DNA of 64,000 nt from NCBI GenBank assembly GCA_956465555.1, contig OY101116.1:186001-250000 (forward strand). Direction: 5' to 3'. The notes below the pieces were generated by a model. The model saw only the letters and a program-made list of their open reading frames with translations. It was not told where the DNA came from and ran no database searches. The translations under genes were made by a program, and so were the position numbers. Positions 11,108 to 21,184 of the stretch are shown one piece after another. The first letter of the stretch is position 1, and each line of letters starts with the position of its first letter. The DNA comes from Nitzschia sp. pyKryTriq1 (lineage: Eukaryota > Bacillariophyta > Bacillariophyceae > Bacillariales > Bacillariaceae).

Positions 11108-11751
11108 GGTTGTTCTTGTTTATGTATGTTCGTATGTCGACGAATCAATCACAACGACGACGACGGGAGTGCTTATTAAAATCCTATGGTCTCGAAGATC
11201 GAAGCTTTATATTGATGCGGAGAATGCTTTGAAGGTATATCTCGCGGGAAAATAGAGATCAATCGAAAACATCAGCAATCATCAGCACAGCATCAGCAGC
11301 ATCGATACTTCAACATTCGGGTCCCCTGCCTGTGTGCTCTCTTCCAAGTGGAAGGTTTTAAAAAAAAGGTGAGTCAGAGATTTGGAGGCTGCGGGATCGA
11401 TCGCCCCCCGCCCCCATGAATGAATGCATGAATGAATGACGTTGGTGGTTGAACTATGAATAAGTGTGCGCCTATGTACATACAATTACTATGATGAATG
11501 ATATCAATATTATGGTAAATTAATCATAAATACGAACGAAGGCACACACGACCGATTCATTTATGACTCTTGAAGATGAGGGCAATAATACTTCACACGT
11601 AGTAGGCAAGAAGTACGTACTAGCATCTCAGGGCCCGATCTTGCTTGAAATTTACGAGTACCGGTGGTACAATTACCGGCGCGGTATCGATATAGTTTGA
11701 CTTCTTGAGGCGGGCGTGGGGGTCATCTTGCTTTTAGGTTCGTTTTGTTCG
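11108..11751. other. Divergent intergenic region
   Basis: Shared upstream region of LPOR (-) and the diatom family gene (+). A light-regulated promoter would be expected for LPOR, but I cannot identify individual sites. ATGA-rich microsatellite around 11415-11440. Confidence 0.4.
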
Positions 11752-12510
11752 ATGGTTCCACCTACTGTTTCTCCAAGGCACCGCATTCACTCTCACTTTT
11801 CCATGACCCATGACCATATTGTGAATAGCGCAAAACCTTTGGACATAATGGCAGCAGCAGCAGCAGCATTCAAGCAAGAAGTGTCTTCGAAAAGGGTTGA
11901 ATTCCATCCTTTGGTCAACTTTTCATACATCCCACACAAGGAATTTTACACCCCACGGCAAAAGAGATTTCTGTGGTACGGATCGAGCAGCATCTTGGAC
12001 ATTGCAGCGAGGAACGCCGAGACACTGGTGTTGATAACATCGGGAAAGTTGTTTCCAGACGATGATGGTGGTGATGGCAATGGCAATGATGATGGCGAAT
12101 ATTGTCGGAGAGGATTATTTACGAGGCGGGAAAGCCGACTACGTCTTGGTACTGCTCAGGCCTCTCGGGAAGCTGTCTTTCGTGCGCAAGAAGCTCAATT
12201 CAACGAGGGCTACGTGAACGAACAAGAGATTGCTTTGAAGTATTCCAAGGCGGCTTACGCAAGCCGTCTAGAGGCAAGAAATCAGGGTGCACGGGATGAG
12301 TCCGATAGCCCAGACAAACCCATGTTTCGTCAGCAGGCTAGTAGTACTACCACAGGTGCAGGTGGTGGTGCTGGTCGTGGTGTGGTGAAACAACAAGCAG
12401 CCTCTTCCTCTCGGCGTCGGCACTCACTGGTTGGAGATTCTGGTCCCAGCAGCGCCTCTCCAGCTCGCTATCAGCCTCGACGAAGAATATCAGCCCTGGG
12501 GCACCTATGA
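11752..12510 (+). CDS. Diatom-family hypothetical protein (FHPLV/RFLWYG motif)
   Basis: Single-exon frame, 252 aa from the first ATG; a second ATG at 11803 is an alternative start. The core (about residues 45-185) has RVEFHPLVNFSYIPH, then RQKRFLWYGSS, a GLFTRRESRLR segment and an amphipathic helix rich in Ala, Gln and Glu (AQASREAVFRAQEAQFNEG). I recall this order of short motifs from many small diatom proteins of unknown function. An Asp/Gly low-complexity insert separates the two halves, and the tail is Ser/Arg-rich. No enzymatic motif, signal peptide or membrane helix. Function unknown. Confidence 0.7.
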   Translation: MVPPTVSPRHRIHSHFSMTHDHIVNSAKPLDIMAAAAAAFKQEVSSKRVEFHPLVNFSYIPHKEFYTPRQKRFLWYGSSSILDIAARNAETLVLITSGKLFPDDDGGDGNGNDDGEYCRRGLFTRRESRLRLGTAQASREAVFRAQEAQFNEGYVNEQEIALKYSKAAYASRLEARNQGARDESDSPDKPMFRQQASSTTTGAGGGAGRGVVKQQAASSSRRRHSLVGDSGPSSASPARYQPRRRISALGHL

Positions 12511-13046
12511 AACGATGTTTCTCCACAGCACACCATAGATTGGAATACTGTAATACAAAGGCTGGGTCAGAAGATACTGTACTAGGACGAATTCTTGGTT
12601 GAAGTCGATGCTAGTGCACCAGAAGTTTCGTCAGTAGCCTATTATCCAACTTCTTAGTAAGCGCTACATTGAAGTTGGCGGTAGAAAACAATAATATCAA
12701 ATGCTGGTCACCGACGGACGACTCCTCGTACTTTATGATAGTAGTATGGAACAACAATGATATTAGTTTAGTGTGCATGTAGTAGTATTGAAAACAAAAC
12801 AATGATACCGCACCCGCCCCTGCGTAATACTTGAGAAAAACGAGCAACTGTAATTTCCGGAACTAAAACTTGGTGGATTGAGGGGCATACGAAGTAGAGG
12901 AGTAGTCATCACCGCGGCCCTCGGTTGCCTCGTACTACCCACACGAACGGGTATAGTAGAGCAGTTACTGTACTAGCAGCCAACGCACCCCGGAGAAGAA
13001 TCATCAATCCAGCAGCAGCACCCCGACCAAGAAACCACCAGAGAAT
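12511..13046. other. Convergent intergenic spacer
   Basis: 3' flanks of the family gene (+) and the mitochondrial protein gene (-). Nothing recognisable. Confidence 0.45.
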
Positions 13047-14196
13047 TTACTTCTTGAGACCGTTCAGCTTCATTTCCTGTATGTCCGAAAATAAAAGTAA
13101 TATATCGTACAACAGAAGCAAATAATATGAGTCAGAGTCGCCGATATCAGGACAGCAACAAAATTCCCCGACCGATGATAAACCATTACTTGTATGCACT
13201 TACATGGTCGTTGAGCCCAGAGTTGCCCCAATCGTACCAGCCGACACCCTTAACGGTGGAGTACTGTAGACCACAAAAGATGAAAGAGCAAGAATAGCCA
13301 AGAACACAAAACGTCTCGTTAGAAAAATGATGTTTTTTCTTCATATATACCAAGAGGATCCATGATTTTCTTCTCTCGAAATATTTTACTTACGGCCAAG
13401 GTGGCGGGGAGGAGGGACGAGCCGAGCCAAGTGGCACCAGCGGCTGGGCCGGCCACTTTGGCAACGACGAGAGGAACGTAAGGTTCGAACCAAGCAGTGC
13501 AAGAACCAATGTAAGTCGAGTAGAGACCAGACGTCAATTCCTCCGTGCGGGCGCCTTCATGAGCAGGGTTGAAGGCCGCATCACCGGCACAGTAAACGGC
13601 GACACCGCTGAAGATGAAGAAGAACGTGTGTGCGACAAAGGCAGCGGGGGATTTGGCAAAACAAAGAGGGCGGCCCAAAAATCGAGCAAAGATACCTTGA
13701 GACATGTGATCCGTGATCGCCAAGCATCCAGCAACACCGACGATGTGCTCCGTGCGGGTGCCCCAGAACGGTTCGGCGACTTCGCGGCCGATGAATTGAT
13801 TGAAATATCCATAATCCATCTGTTTTACAGTAGGAGGCAGGCGACGAGAGGACGAGCAAAACGTTAAAGTGAGACACATCACATCACATCATATCACATC
13901 ACATCGCATCACAGCACACATGATTTGTAGACGACTAGGAATTCCAATCCAACCGCCGCTTGTTGCAATCATAAACAATCCAGCACAAAAACACAAGAAC
14001 TGACCTTTTGGGTAGGATGCTGGATGAAGTTGGAGAGAAAGTCGGCCAACATGTAGGTGCCGAATGTGGTTGCGACGGCAGCCGCCAGACCACCAGCAGC
14101 CGCTTCCTCAGTCGAGGCGGAGGAAGTAGACTTGGCTCGCCTGACCACGTTCTTCGAGAGGCCCAGGATGGAGGTAGCAGATCTTGAAAACAACAT
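13047..14196 (-). CDS. Mitochondrial membrane protein of unknown function
   Basis: Four minus-strand exons, all phase 0: 14196..14005, 13819..13394, 13263..13204 and 13076..13047; 235 aa. The start MLFSRSATSILGLSKNVVRRAKS is a textbook mitochondrial presequence (Arg/Lys/Ser-rich, no acidic residues). The mature part has Ala/Gly-rich hydrophobic stretches near residues 35-60, around 87-105, 118-135 and 168-205, with conserved-looking turns such as WGTRTEHIVG and GVGWYDWGNSGLNDH. The last two exons are only 20 and 9 codons and were found from splice sites plus frame. I do not recognise a named subunit; an inner-membrane complex component is an inference. The divergent antisense frame over exon 1 is judged a shadow. 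Confidence 0.75.
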
Positions 14197-15901
14197 GTTG
14201 ATTGACGGGGCAGTGTTTCTTTTGCAATGTGTGGCTCGAGAGGAAATTGTGGGCCACAACGACGGTCGTTTGGTCGTTGACCTTGATGGGAAGCATGTTG
14301 GAAGTTGGAAGATCGTTGGCAGCGACGAAGAGGCGAAGAAAGGATTCTCGTATCTTTTGGATGATAGGGCGAAGGACCGAAGACTTCATTTATGGCCGGA
14401 GATCGCGAAGAATAAGTACGAACGCGCGTGGAATCCTACCACAACCCGGACTTCGCCTTGTTTTGCAAATGCATGGGCAGTTATAATTGGTGGTTGGTTG
14501 GTGTCAAGCTTGTCGCCGGCCGACCTTCACCCGCCTTATTAGTTTTTTCGATCCAGTGCTTTCTTCGTGTTAAAATTGTCTAAAGCGGGAGAACCCGAAC
14601 CTTGCTGTAACCTTTTGCCAAGCAAACTTCCAGAAGTGCAAGGGAACTAGAACACTACAGTACATACTGTACCAGAGTACCGAACTGTCGATATCTCGGG
14701 GAGTGACCCCTGTATGTCCCCGAGAAGCAACGAAGGCGATGGACAACGTTGGTAGCGGCACTGTAGTAGTGATGGAGAAATGATGGCTCTCACCTAAAAA
14801 CCTAAACCAAACGTTCTAGTAGTAGCACACCCTCGCCCTCGCCCTCGCCCTCTCTCGCCCTACTGTCTGTAGCTCTCTATCTAGCTCTCTACTACTATGT
14901 CGTAAAGCAGCGGAAAAGAGCAATGTCTAATTTAGGAGCTAATACTAGTACTACACGTACTACACGTGTAGTACCACCTTGTTGTTGATGGTCCTCCTCC
15001 GAGAGTAACAATGATGAATCTCTGCTCTAGTAGTAGTAGACAGGAGAATATAGTACAATCTGCCATTTTCATTATCACCTAGGCACGTGCTTAATGAAGA
15101 ACAACTAGAGTGAACTTTTCCGGATTCTTCATTGCTTCGTCCTCGTCGGGCCAAATGATTTGTTAACGGCAGCTTCTCTCTTGCTGGACAGGTGCGACGA
15201 CGACGACGACGAAGACGACGACGACCAGGCGGGGTAGTAGTAGTAGCGTTGGTGGAGGAATCAACAATCACCAATATCATCATCATGATGTCGCAACCGA
15301 CAAAGGTTTCAAGTATAATGAAGAACGTACTACCAGACCTAGTTGCTTCTAGCTAGAGTACTAGTTGGATTGATGCTCGAAAGAAGAACAAGAACAACGT
15401 CCTTTATGTTCTTATTACTACAAATTCTTGACTGCCTTTTTGGAATGTCAGCGGGGGATTTTTCTTCTTCTCGAAAGGGTTGTGTCTAATATACCGCAGT
15501 ACCGGTATGATGATAGTAGCCAAGATGCGTTGAATTTGACGCAAGTGCAGTACCAGTACTGTACTGTAGCGTACAGTCGTAGCACCACTGACTGTCTATG
15601 TGTAAACAGCCTGGGAAGCGCTATTTCCCTGTGACACTGGCTGGGATCATGATGCGCCCCAAGTATACTGTAAACCACAGAGTCACTCGGCTCTCGCTCC
15701 CCTTTCTCTCTCTCTCTCTCTAATATTCTTATATATTTTTTTGAAACATCATCATGGACCCATTCTTATGATGATGATGATGATGATAGACGAAGCATCG
15801 TTCGATCCCTCTTACATTCCCCGGTCAATCCGTCCACTATCATGCATTGATCCATGATGCTTGCTCTTCGAATACGAATACTCTCTCTCCCTCTCTCTCT
15901 A
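14197..15901. other. Intergenic, repeat-rich, no supported gene
   Basis: 1.7 kb. Includes a (CCCTCG)-type run at about 14829-14862, CGA triplets near 15190-15225, several dense AGTACT/CTAGTAG patches (14940-15030, 15290-15370, 15540-15580) and a CT run near 15705-15720. No frame with recognisable protein signal. Confidence 0.5.
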
Positions 15902-16945
15902 CTAGAGCAATAAGAGACACAAAATGACAAAGCAGGCCAGCATGAGTAGCAATCTGGATAGATATTCGGAAGCTGCACCCGATTGGGCATCCAAAGAGTC
16001 GTCTGCAGGATGACCACCACCACTACCACCACGAGATCTATGATGGAGCGGTGGCACACGAGAACTCCCTCCTGCCGCGGATGTCGTTGCTTGTTGGATC
16101 GAGAGTAAAAGACCATGAGTCAGTGAGCCCCGATGTCCCGTCGGCGTGAGAGGGGCAACCCAATTAGGGTTGGTTCCATATCGTTGAGGTGTGTGGGGTG
16201 TGGTGGTGGTTGTTGTGGAAGAAGAGGAAGGAGGAGAGATGGGATGTCGAGGAGATTGTGCGGGAGGAGGTCTTGACGGTACCGCCGTACCACTACCAAT
16301 ATCCGCAGAATTCTCGCTGTCTCGACGACTCCGAAAGCGTAACCTTTGTCGCAACCCAGTAATACTCTCCCCCGCTGCTACTCCCATGTCGGAATATACA
16401 ACTTGTTCATTGTTCTGCCCCGTGGTCAACGGCTCGCTCTCTCTGGACCTGTTTGTATTGTCGGAGTCTCCATTTTCATCGATATTGTTGTTGTTCGACA
16501 AGCAAGTAGTAGTAGTAGCAGCAGCAGTAGCAGTAGTTTGTTCCATTAGAGACTCTTCTTCTCTCTGGCGAAAAGAGTCATCACTTTCGTCGGATTCCCT
16601 CACGTAAATCGGAACCAGTGTAGGAACCGAACAAGGAGCCTTGCACACGGGGCAGACTCTTCGATGATTCGAATCACTGACCAAAGGTTGTTGTGGAATG
16701 GTGATGATTCCCAAACTGGCTCGCTCTCCAGGATACATGCCCGGTTCCAACCACCGAAACAAACATGGCCAACAATACAGATGACCACATAGCGTCGCCA
16801 CTGGGTCAACCACGGCCTCTAAGCAAATATTACAGCAGAATCGAGAATCGACACCACCACCACTTGCCGTCTTGGAATCTTGGCGAGATAATATCGATCT
16901 GGATGCATCTGACGACTCCTCTGTGGCTGTGGCTAGGGAATTCAT
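15902..16945 (-). CDS. RING-type E3 ubiquitin ligase, tail-anchored (RNF5/RNF185-like)
   Basis: Single exon, 347 aa. A C3HC4 RING finger near the N-terminus: C38/C41 (CNIC), C53, H55, C58/C61 (CGHLYCWPC) and C98/C101 (CPVC). The loop before the last pair is unusually long (36 residues). The middle is Ser/Thr/Asn/Pro-rich and probably disordered. The last 20 residues (about 328-347, [16 protein letters not shown]) form a single hydrophobic tail anchor. An N-terminal RING plus C-terminal anchor is the layout of RNF5/RNF185/RMA ligases in ER-associated degradation, although these usually have two C-terminal helices and are shorter. The start is the first ATG, with Ser/Thr-rich residues before the RING. 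Confidence 0.85.
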   Translation of the reverse strand: MNSLATATEESSDASRSILSRQDSKTASGGGVDSRFCCNICLEAVVDPVATLCGHLYCWPCLFRWLEPGMYPGERASLGIITIPQQPLVSDSNHRRVCPVCKAPCSVPTLVPIYVRESDESDDSFRQREEESLMEQTTATAAATTTTCLSNNNNIDENGDSDNTNRSRESEPLTTGQNNEQVVYSDMGVAAGESITGLRQRLRFRSRRDSENSADIGSGTAVPSRPPPAQSPRHPISPPSSSSTTTTTTPHTPQRYGTNPNWVAPLTPTGHRGSLTHGLLLSIQQATTSAAGGSSRVPPLHHRSRGGSGGGHPADDSLDAQSGAASEYLSRLLLMLACFVILCLLLL

Positions 16946-17756
16946 GGTGGTAGATTGCTTCTTCTTTCACGATGAGAGATGAAAAACCACGAACTTGACA
17001 CTCACTCGGAAGAGACGACGACGACGACGACGACTCCAAATACAAGTATTATGTGTTGACGTAGTTCCAAATAATGTTTCAGCGGCGCCGGTGGTGGTTG
17101 TAGCGACAAGACAGAAACAGCGAAAACAATCAAAAGCTATTCCTACATACTACCATCAACATCCGGTTGTTGTTGTAGTTGACAAAACGTTCGCAATCAT
17201 CAATCGTGATCCATCGATCATCATGCTCAACGCGCTGCGTGTGCTATGCGTGTGTCCGCTGCGTCGTGTGACGACGATCGAGCGATGATGACGAAGCAAT
17301 TATTTTTGGTCTTGTTTCGTCACGCTCCCCTTTATTTGTACGCACACGGGTTTCAAAAATTGGTTCGACTGTTTGGACTGACTTCAATTGACGACGCAAG
17401 GACGACGATGTTCTTCGACGCACGGACGCGGAGATACCGGTAGGCAGGCGTTGAATTTGAATAGTCGTCGTCGTCCCGCTGCGTGTGTTGCGGCGTAGAA
17501 ACTTGGTACAATCCTACGGGAGATACTCCCACCGGTGCCAAAATGGCGCTCATAGCGGGAAAGCTATCGCGTACTATGGTACCAAGCAAAAGCTTTTCAC
17601 GACGTCGGTCCCGCGAGAGGGTCATCGCTAGTAGCGATAATAGTCGCTGCGGTCGTCGTCGTGCCTAGACATCTTGTGTCATTCTCATACCAGGTACTTT
17701 GTACAAACATCAACAAGGTCCATCCCATACAGTACCATACAACAACAATACGTACG
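16946..17756. other. Divergent intergenic region
   Basis: Shared upstream region of the RING ligase (-) and the export-adaptor gene (+). CGA/CGT-rich. No coding frame convinces. Confidence 0.4.
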
Positions 17757-18815
17757 ATGACATTGTTAGGTTCTGGAGCCACCTTCTCCATGGGGTCTGC
17801 CACTGTGGGTAGCGGTGACCCATCCATGGGAAAATCTCTTGGTAGGTCGTCGTCGTGAATCATCACCTTATTTGTGTGTGGGTGTGTGTGGGTGTGTGTT
17901 TGTTTGTCGACAACAACTGTGCCTGAACCAGGGGAGACCGTCACACACCCAAGCTGTGATTATCGATGATTTTGTGTTGCGTTTTGGCGTTGGTGCTGTC
18001 TCTCTCTAATATCACGATGATGAGGATGAGGATGAGGACGACGATTCGACGACTGACGCCGCTTTGAATACGAACAAACAAACAACCTTCCCCTTCTTCT
18101 TGTCGACTGATCCGTTTTCACATCCCCATCACCCATACCCCGCATGTATGTATGTATGTATGTATGTATGTATGTCTACTTTGTATGTTCAGATGAAATG
18201 ATTCAAGATCGACGCAAGACTCAAACGCAGGAATCGAAACGTGGTCCAAAGAAACCTAGCGCAGTCGATCGTTCCGTGGCGAGTGGTAGAGCCAAACGAG
18301 AAGCGGCCTTGAAAGAGCGTCGGGGACTTTCTCAGACCAAAAAGGCGACGCCCATGGCAATTGAGAACGAAGTAAAGCGTCAGACCCAAAAGACGGCCAT
18401 TGAGAAGAAGAACAAGGAAAAGAAAGCGACGGGGGGTCGTATTGCACTGGATTCGACAGCGCGTAATATCAAAAAGAAAGATAAAAAGGGAAAGAAAGAT
18501 CCACCTGCGACCGCAATCTTGGGAATCAAAGCGCCCTCCAGGAAGGCCATCGAGGCCGCCATCAAAGGAATGGAAGACGCCGGATGTAAACCTCCAGCGG
18601 GGCACCAAGTGGTCATATCATTCGTTCCTTTTCCCACTACTCCACGGGCGGAACCGCAAGGGAATAAGGTTGGCGGCAAGAAGCCAGATTTCGGCAAAGG
18701 GAGAGGTGGTGGCGGTCCTGCTTCTGACAAAAAGGGAAATGGTGGCAGAGGCAGAGGTGGCGGGGGAAGAGGAAGAGGATCCGGTGGTGGACGAGGCGGA
18801 GGCGGCCGGAAATAG
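17757..18815 (+). CDS. mRNA export adaptor-like protein with UAP56-binding motif and RGG tail
   Basis: Two exons, 17757..17841 and 18193..18815, 235 aa. The 351-bp intron splits an Asp codon (G|AT) and the join creates KSLDEMIQDRRK at about residues 26-37. This fits the UAP56-binding motif of ALYREF, UIF and CHTOP-type export factors (LD-D/E-I/M-I-x-x-R). The middle is strongly basic (Lys/Arg/Ala/Thr), with a short folded-looking piece around residues 150-185 (AIEAAIKGMEDAG...HQVVISFVPF). The C-terminus is an RGG/GRG box of about 45 residues typical of RNA binding. No RRM is visible, so it is closer to UIF/CHTOP than ALYREF. Nuclear TREX-linked mRNA export is the inferred role. Without exon 1 the reading frame would begin with meaningless repeat sequence. 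Confidence 0.72.
18143..18174. repeat. (ATGT)n microsatellite near the splice acceptor
   Basis: About eight ATGT units in the intron of the export-adaptor gene, ending some 20 bp before the acceptor at 18191-18192. Open in the exon 2 frame, so it can look like coding sequence. Confidence 0.9.
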
Positions 18816-19265
18816 GCGGATTTCGGATGAGCTTCTGTCGAATTTATAATTTCCATGCTATGACCAAGCATCTCTCTATGAAAGAAATCTCCTGCCAACA
18901 ATCGTGTCCGTCGACCAAGGGCATGAGGCTGGTCCTTGACGACTTGCAACGAACTCTATTTGTCGATTATCTAGTTTCCAATTCTCTGATTCATTCATTC
19001 ATTCACTACTCTACTCTGGGCTGCGCTCGCCAATTTGCTGTCGGATTTACTATGTAGGAAGGAGATGGGGATGGACTTCATGGGTCGTGTGCATGATGTC
19101 GACACGTCCATGAGGAGCTTGGAAGAAAGTCTTTTGCTAGCTACTACGTGCTACATTCGAGTGGGCGGCAGTTTTCCATAAATACAATGGCAGTGTTCTT
19201 TCATTTTTCTTGTAAAGCGCGTACTAATTTTTAAGAACTACTAGTAGTAGTACAATTAGCTAGTA
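18816..19265. other. Convergent intergenic spacer
   Basis: Between the export-adaptor gene (+) and the small coiled-coil gene (-). Nothing recognisable. Confidence 0.4.
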
Positions 19266-19556
19266 CTAGGTGCCCAACTTAGCTTGGAAGGCGTCGAGAT
19301 ATCTCTTGTTCGTATTATACCGCGCTCGGGCTGTCTCATACAAGTTCTTGGCGCGGATTTGTGTTTCAATAAGTTCGGGTAGCTCGGTATCATTGACCTG
19401 TAATCTTTCTTGCTCTTCTTTCGTCAGTTCCTTATAATATTTCGCCTTGACATCGGCTAGCTGTTGCTCCGCCATTTCTAGAGCTTGTTGGCACACTTTC
19501 ATGTTTTCTTCGGACTCGTCAGTGGCGGCCTGAAGTTTGGCGATTTTGTCCTCCAT
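19266..19556 (-). CDS. Small coiled-coil protein
   Basis: Single frame of 96 aa from ATG at 19556. Almost wholly helical: two Glu/Lys/Ala/Gln-rich helices (about residues 2-52 and 60-92) separated by a QVNDTELPE turn, suggesting a helical hairpin. Its size and shape resemble small prefoldin- or BLOC-type subunits, but no diagnostic residues are present and I assign no function. Ends in GT before TAG. Confidence 0.6.
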   Translation of the reverse strand: MEDKIAKLQAATDESEENMKVCQQALEMAEQQLADVKAKYYKELTKEEQERLQVNDTELPELIETQIRAKNLYETARARYNTNKRYLDAFQAKLGT

Positions 19557-21184
19557 GATATTGAGTCTACTACTCCTACTCCTACTACCTATACTACAGA
19601 GTCAGTAGTCTACGTACGGTGGTACTCGTAGTAGAGACAAGATGCTTATCGTCGATGATCGGTTCAGTTGCCACCAAGGGACGACGATGAGCGAGATTGT
19701 TCAGATTTCATTCCATGCATATAGGCCATGTTATTCATTCATTAAAATTCATCGTCAATTTTGGATTTTATGGATTTTGGCACATGATGACTTCCATTGG
19801 TTTTGACCCCCGATTGTTGGAGAGGGATGGAGTACGACCCTCCTACCCAAAAGGAGCCCCCGACCCACCTGAACGGAGATAGCGTGGCACGAAATCAGAC
19901 CGTTCAGCTTTGTTTCATCGGATACAATCCCAAGTCGGCGTGGCAAATTCCATTATAAAATAACGGAAATAACTTCCTCTTCGACGACAAAAAATCGCCA
20001 ATGCCGATGGTTGCCAACCCGGACCCTCCTCGATGCGTCTCCGAGGAGAGAAGGAATGAGCATTGATAGTATTGTTCAATCAAGTAGACTACACGAGCGA
20101 AACGTATACCTACTCTCTAGTCGTAGAGATTATGATCAGTCCTCTCTAGAGTAGAGAGTACTATCTACTAGAGTAGAGAAAGAGAGAGAATATCCTATCG
20201 AGTGGGAATAAGACCGGTTCGCCACCGCAAGACTACTATGGTACCGGTACCGCAGTACTTGTAACAAGGTACGAGTAGAGGCGATGACGATGACGACTGA
20301 TGCACTTTTACGCGGTACCAGGTACGGTAGCTCCCTCCAGTTCCGGTAAAGATTTTGCCTCCGACCAACAAGAGCAACGCGCAAAGAGCGACATATCGAA
20401 CACGTGTTACTTTTGTTTGTCTGGCCTTCCACCCGTTCGCGATTCGTGCGGAGCGTGAGGGAAGTTCTCGTTCATACGACCGGCCTGCGCGCGCCCGAAA
20501 CGGAGTGGAGAACCCCATCTACCATCGATCGCGTAGAAACCCACGCTATTATACGCTTCGACCCGGCGGCGGCGGCATCGTCATGCATCCAAGCAGAGGG
20601 CGCGGGTCAAAATCAGTCATCCATCCATTGCTACGCTATCTCATCATCATCGACGCCCTTCTGTTCCGAGATTCCATCTCTTCTGGAACGAAACGTCCCA
20701 CAACAATCGCTTTATCGAAGTTTTTGCCGTTATCGCTGTTGTACCGATAGTCGTTATTGGATAGAGGGATAGTAGACTTTTGACTGCATGCGGCTTGCTG
20801 AGCTGACGATTTGGAATTGGTGTTCCGGTGTAGTTTTCTCGTTCCAACGTAGGCTCCGGTAGGAATTCTACGCGACGCGAAGAGGAGCCTGCGCCATTTT
20901 TTCCGCGGCCCTGTTTTGCTTTTTTTGGCGTGAAACAAGCAAGCTAGCAAGTAACAGCGATCGATTGATTGATCGCGCACCAACCGACCGAGACAAGCTC
21001 CACCACTACTGCATTGAAAGGGTTTCGTTTCATCCTCTCTACCATTACAAGTAAGGAAGGAAGGAGACTGGGGTAGGCTCAGTTCTGACTATTCCCAACT
21101 CGGAAGCAGCATCTCTACTAGATAGTGCCCAATCTCCCACAGAAGTTTGTTTGTTCATTGATCGACCGACAATATTATTATATT
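19557..21184. other. Intergenic, putative WEE1 promoter region
   Basis: 1.6 kb upstream of both the small coiled-coil gene (-) and the WEE1-like kinase (+). Dense CTAGTAG, AGTACT and GGTACC palindromic patches at 19560-19640 and 20100-20340. Frames around 20355-20983 overlap on both strands and carry no recognisable motif. Confidence 0.45.

Noticed and set aside
14057-14542. 161-codon plus-strand frame opposite the mitochondrial protein's first exon
   Set aside because: It overlaps antisense to a strong presequence exon and its promoter and has no recognisable motif.
14829-14862. CCCTCG run as an interstitial telomere repeat
   Set aside because: The unit is not the TTAGGG-type telomere repeat expected in stramenopiles, and only a few copies are present; treated as a microsatellite.
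18144-18192. Start of the export-adaptor gene at the ATGT repeat (repeated MYVC)
   Set aside because: The sequence is a microsatellite; a donor at 17842 and acceptor at 18192 give a meaningful UAP56-binding motif instead.
20355-20983. Overlapping frames of more than 100 codons on both strands
   Set aside because: Arg/Tyr/Ser-rich compositions typical of read-through of palindromic, low-complexity spacer; no motif or splice partner.
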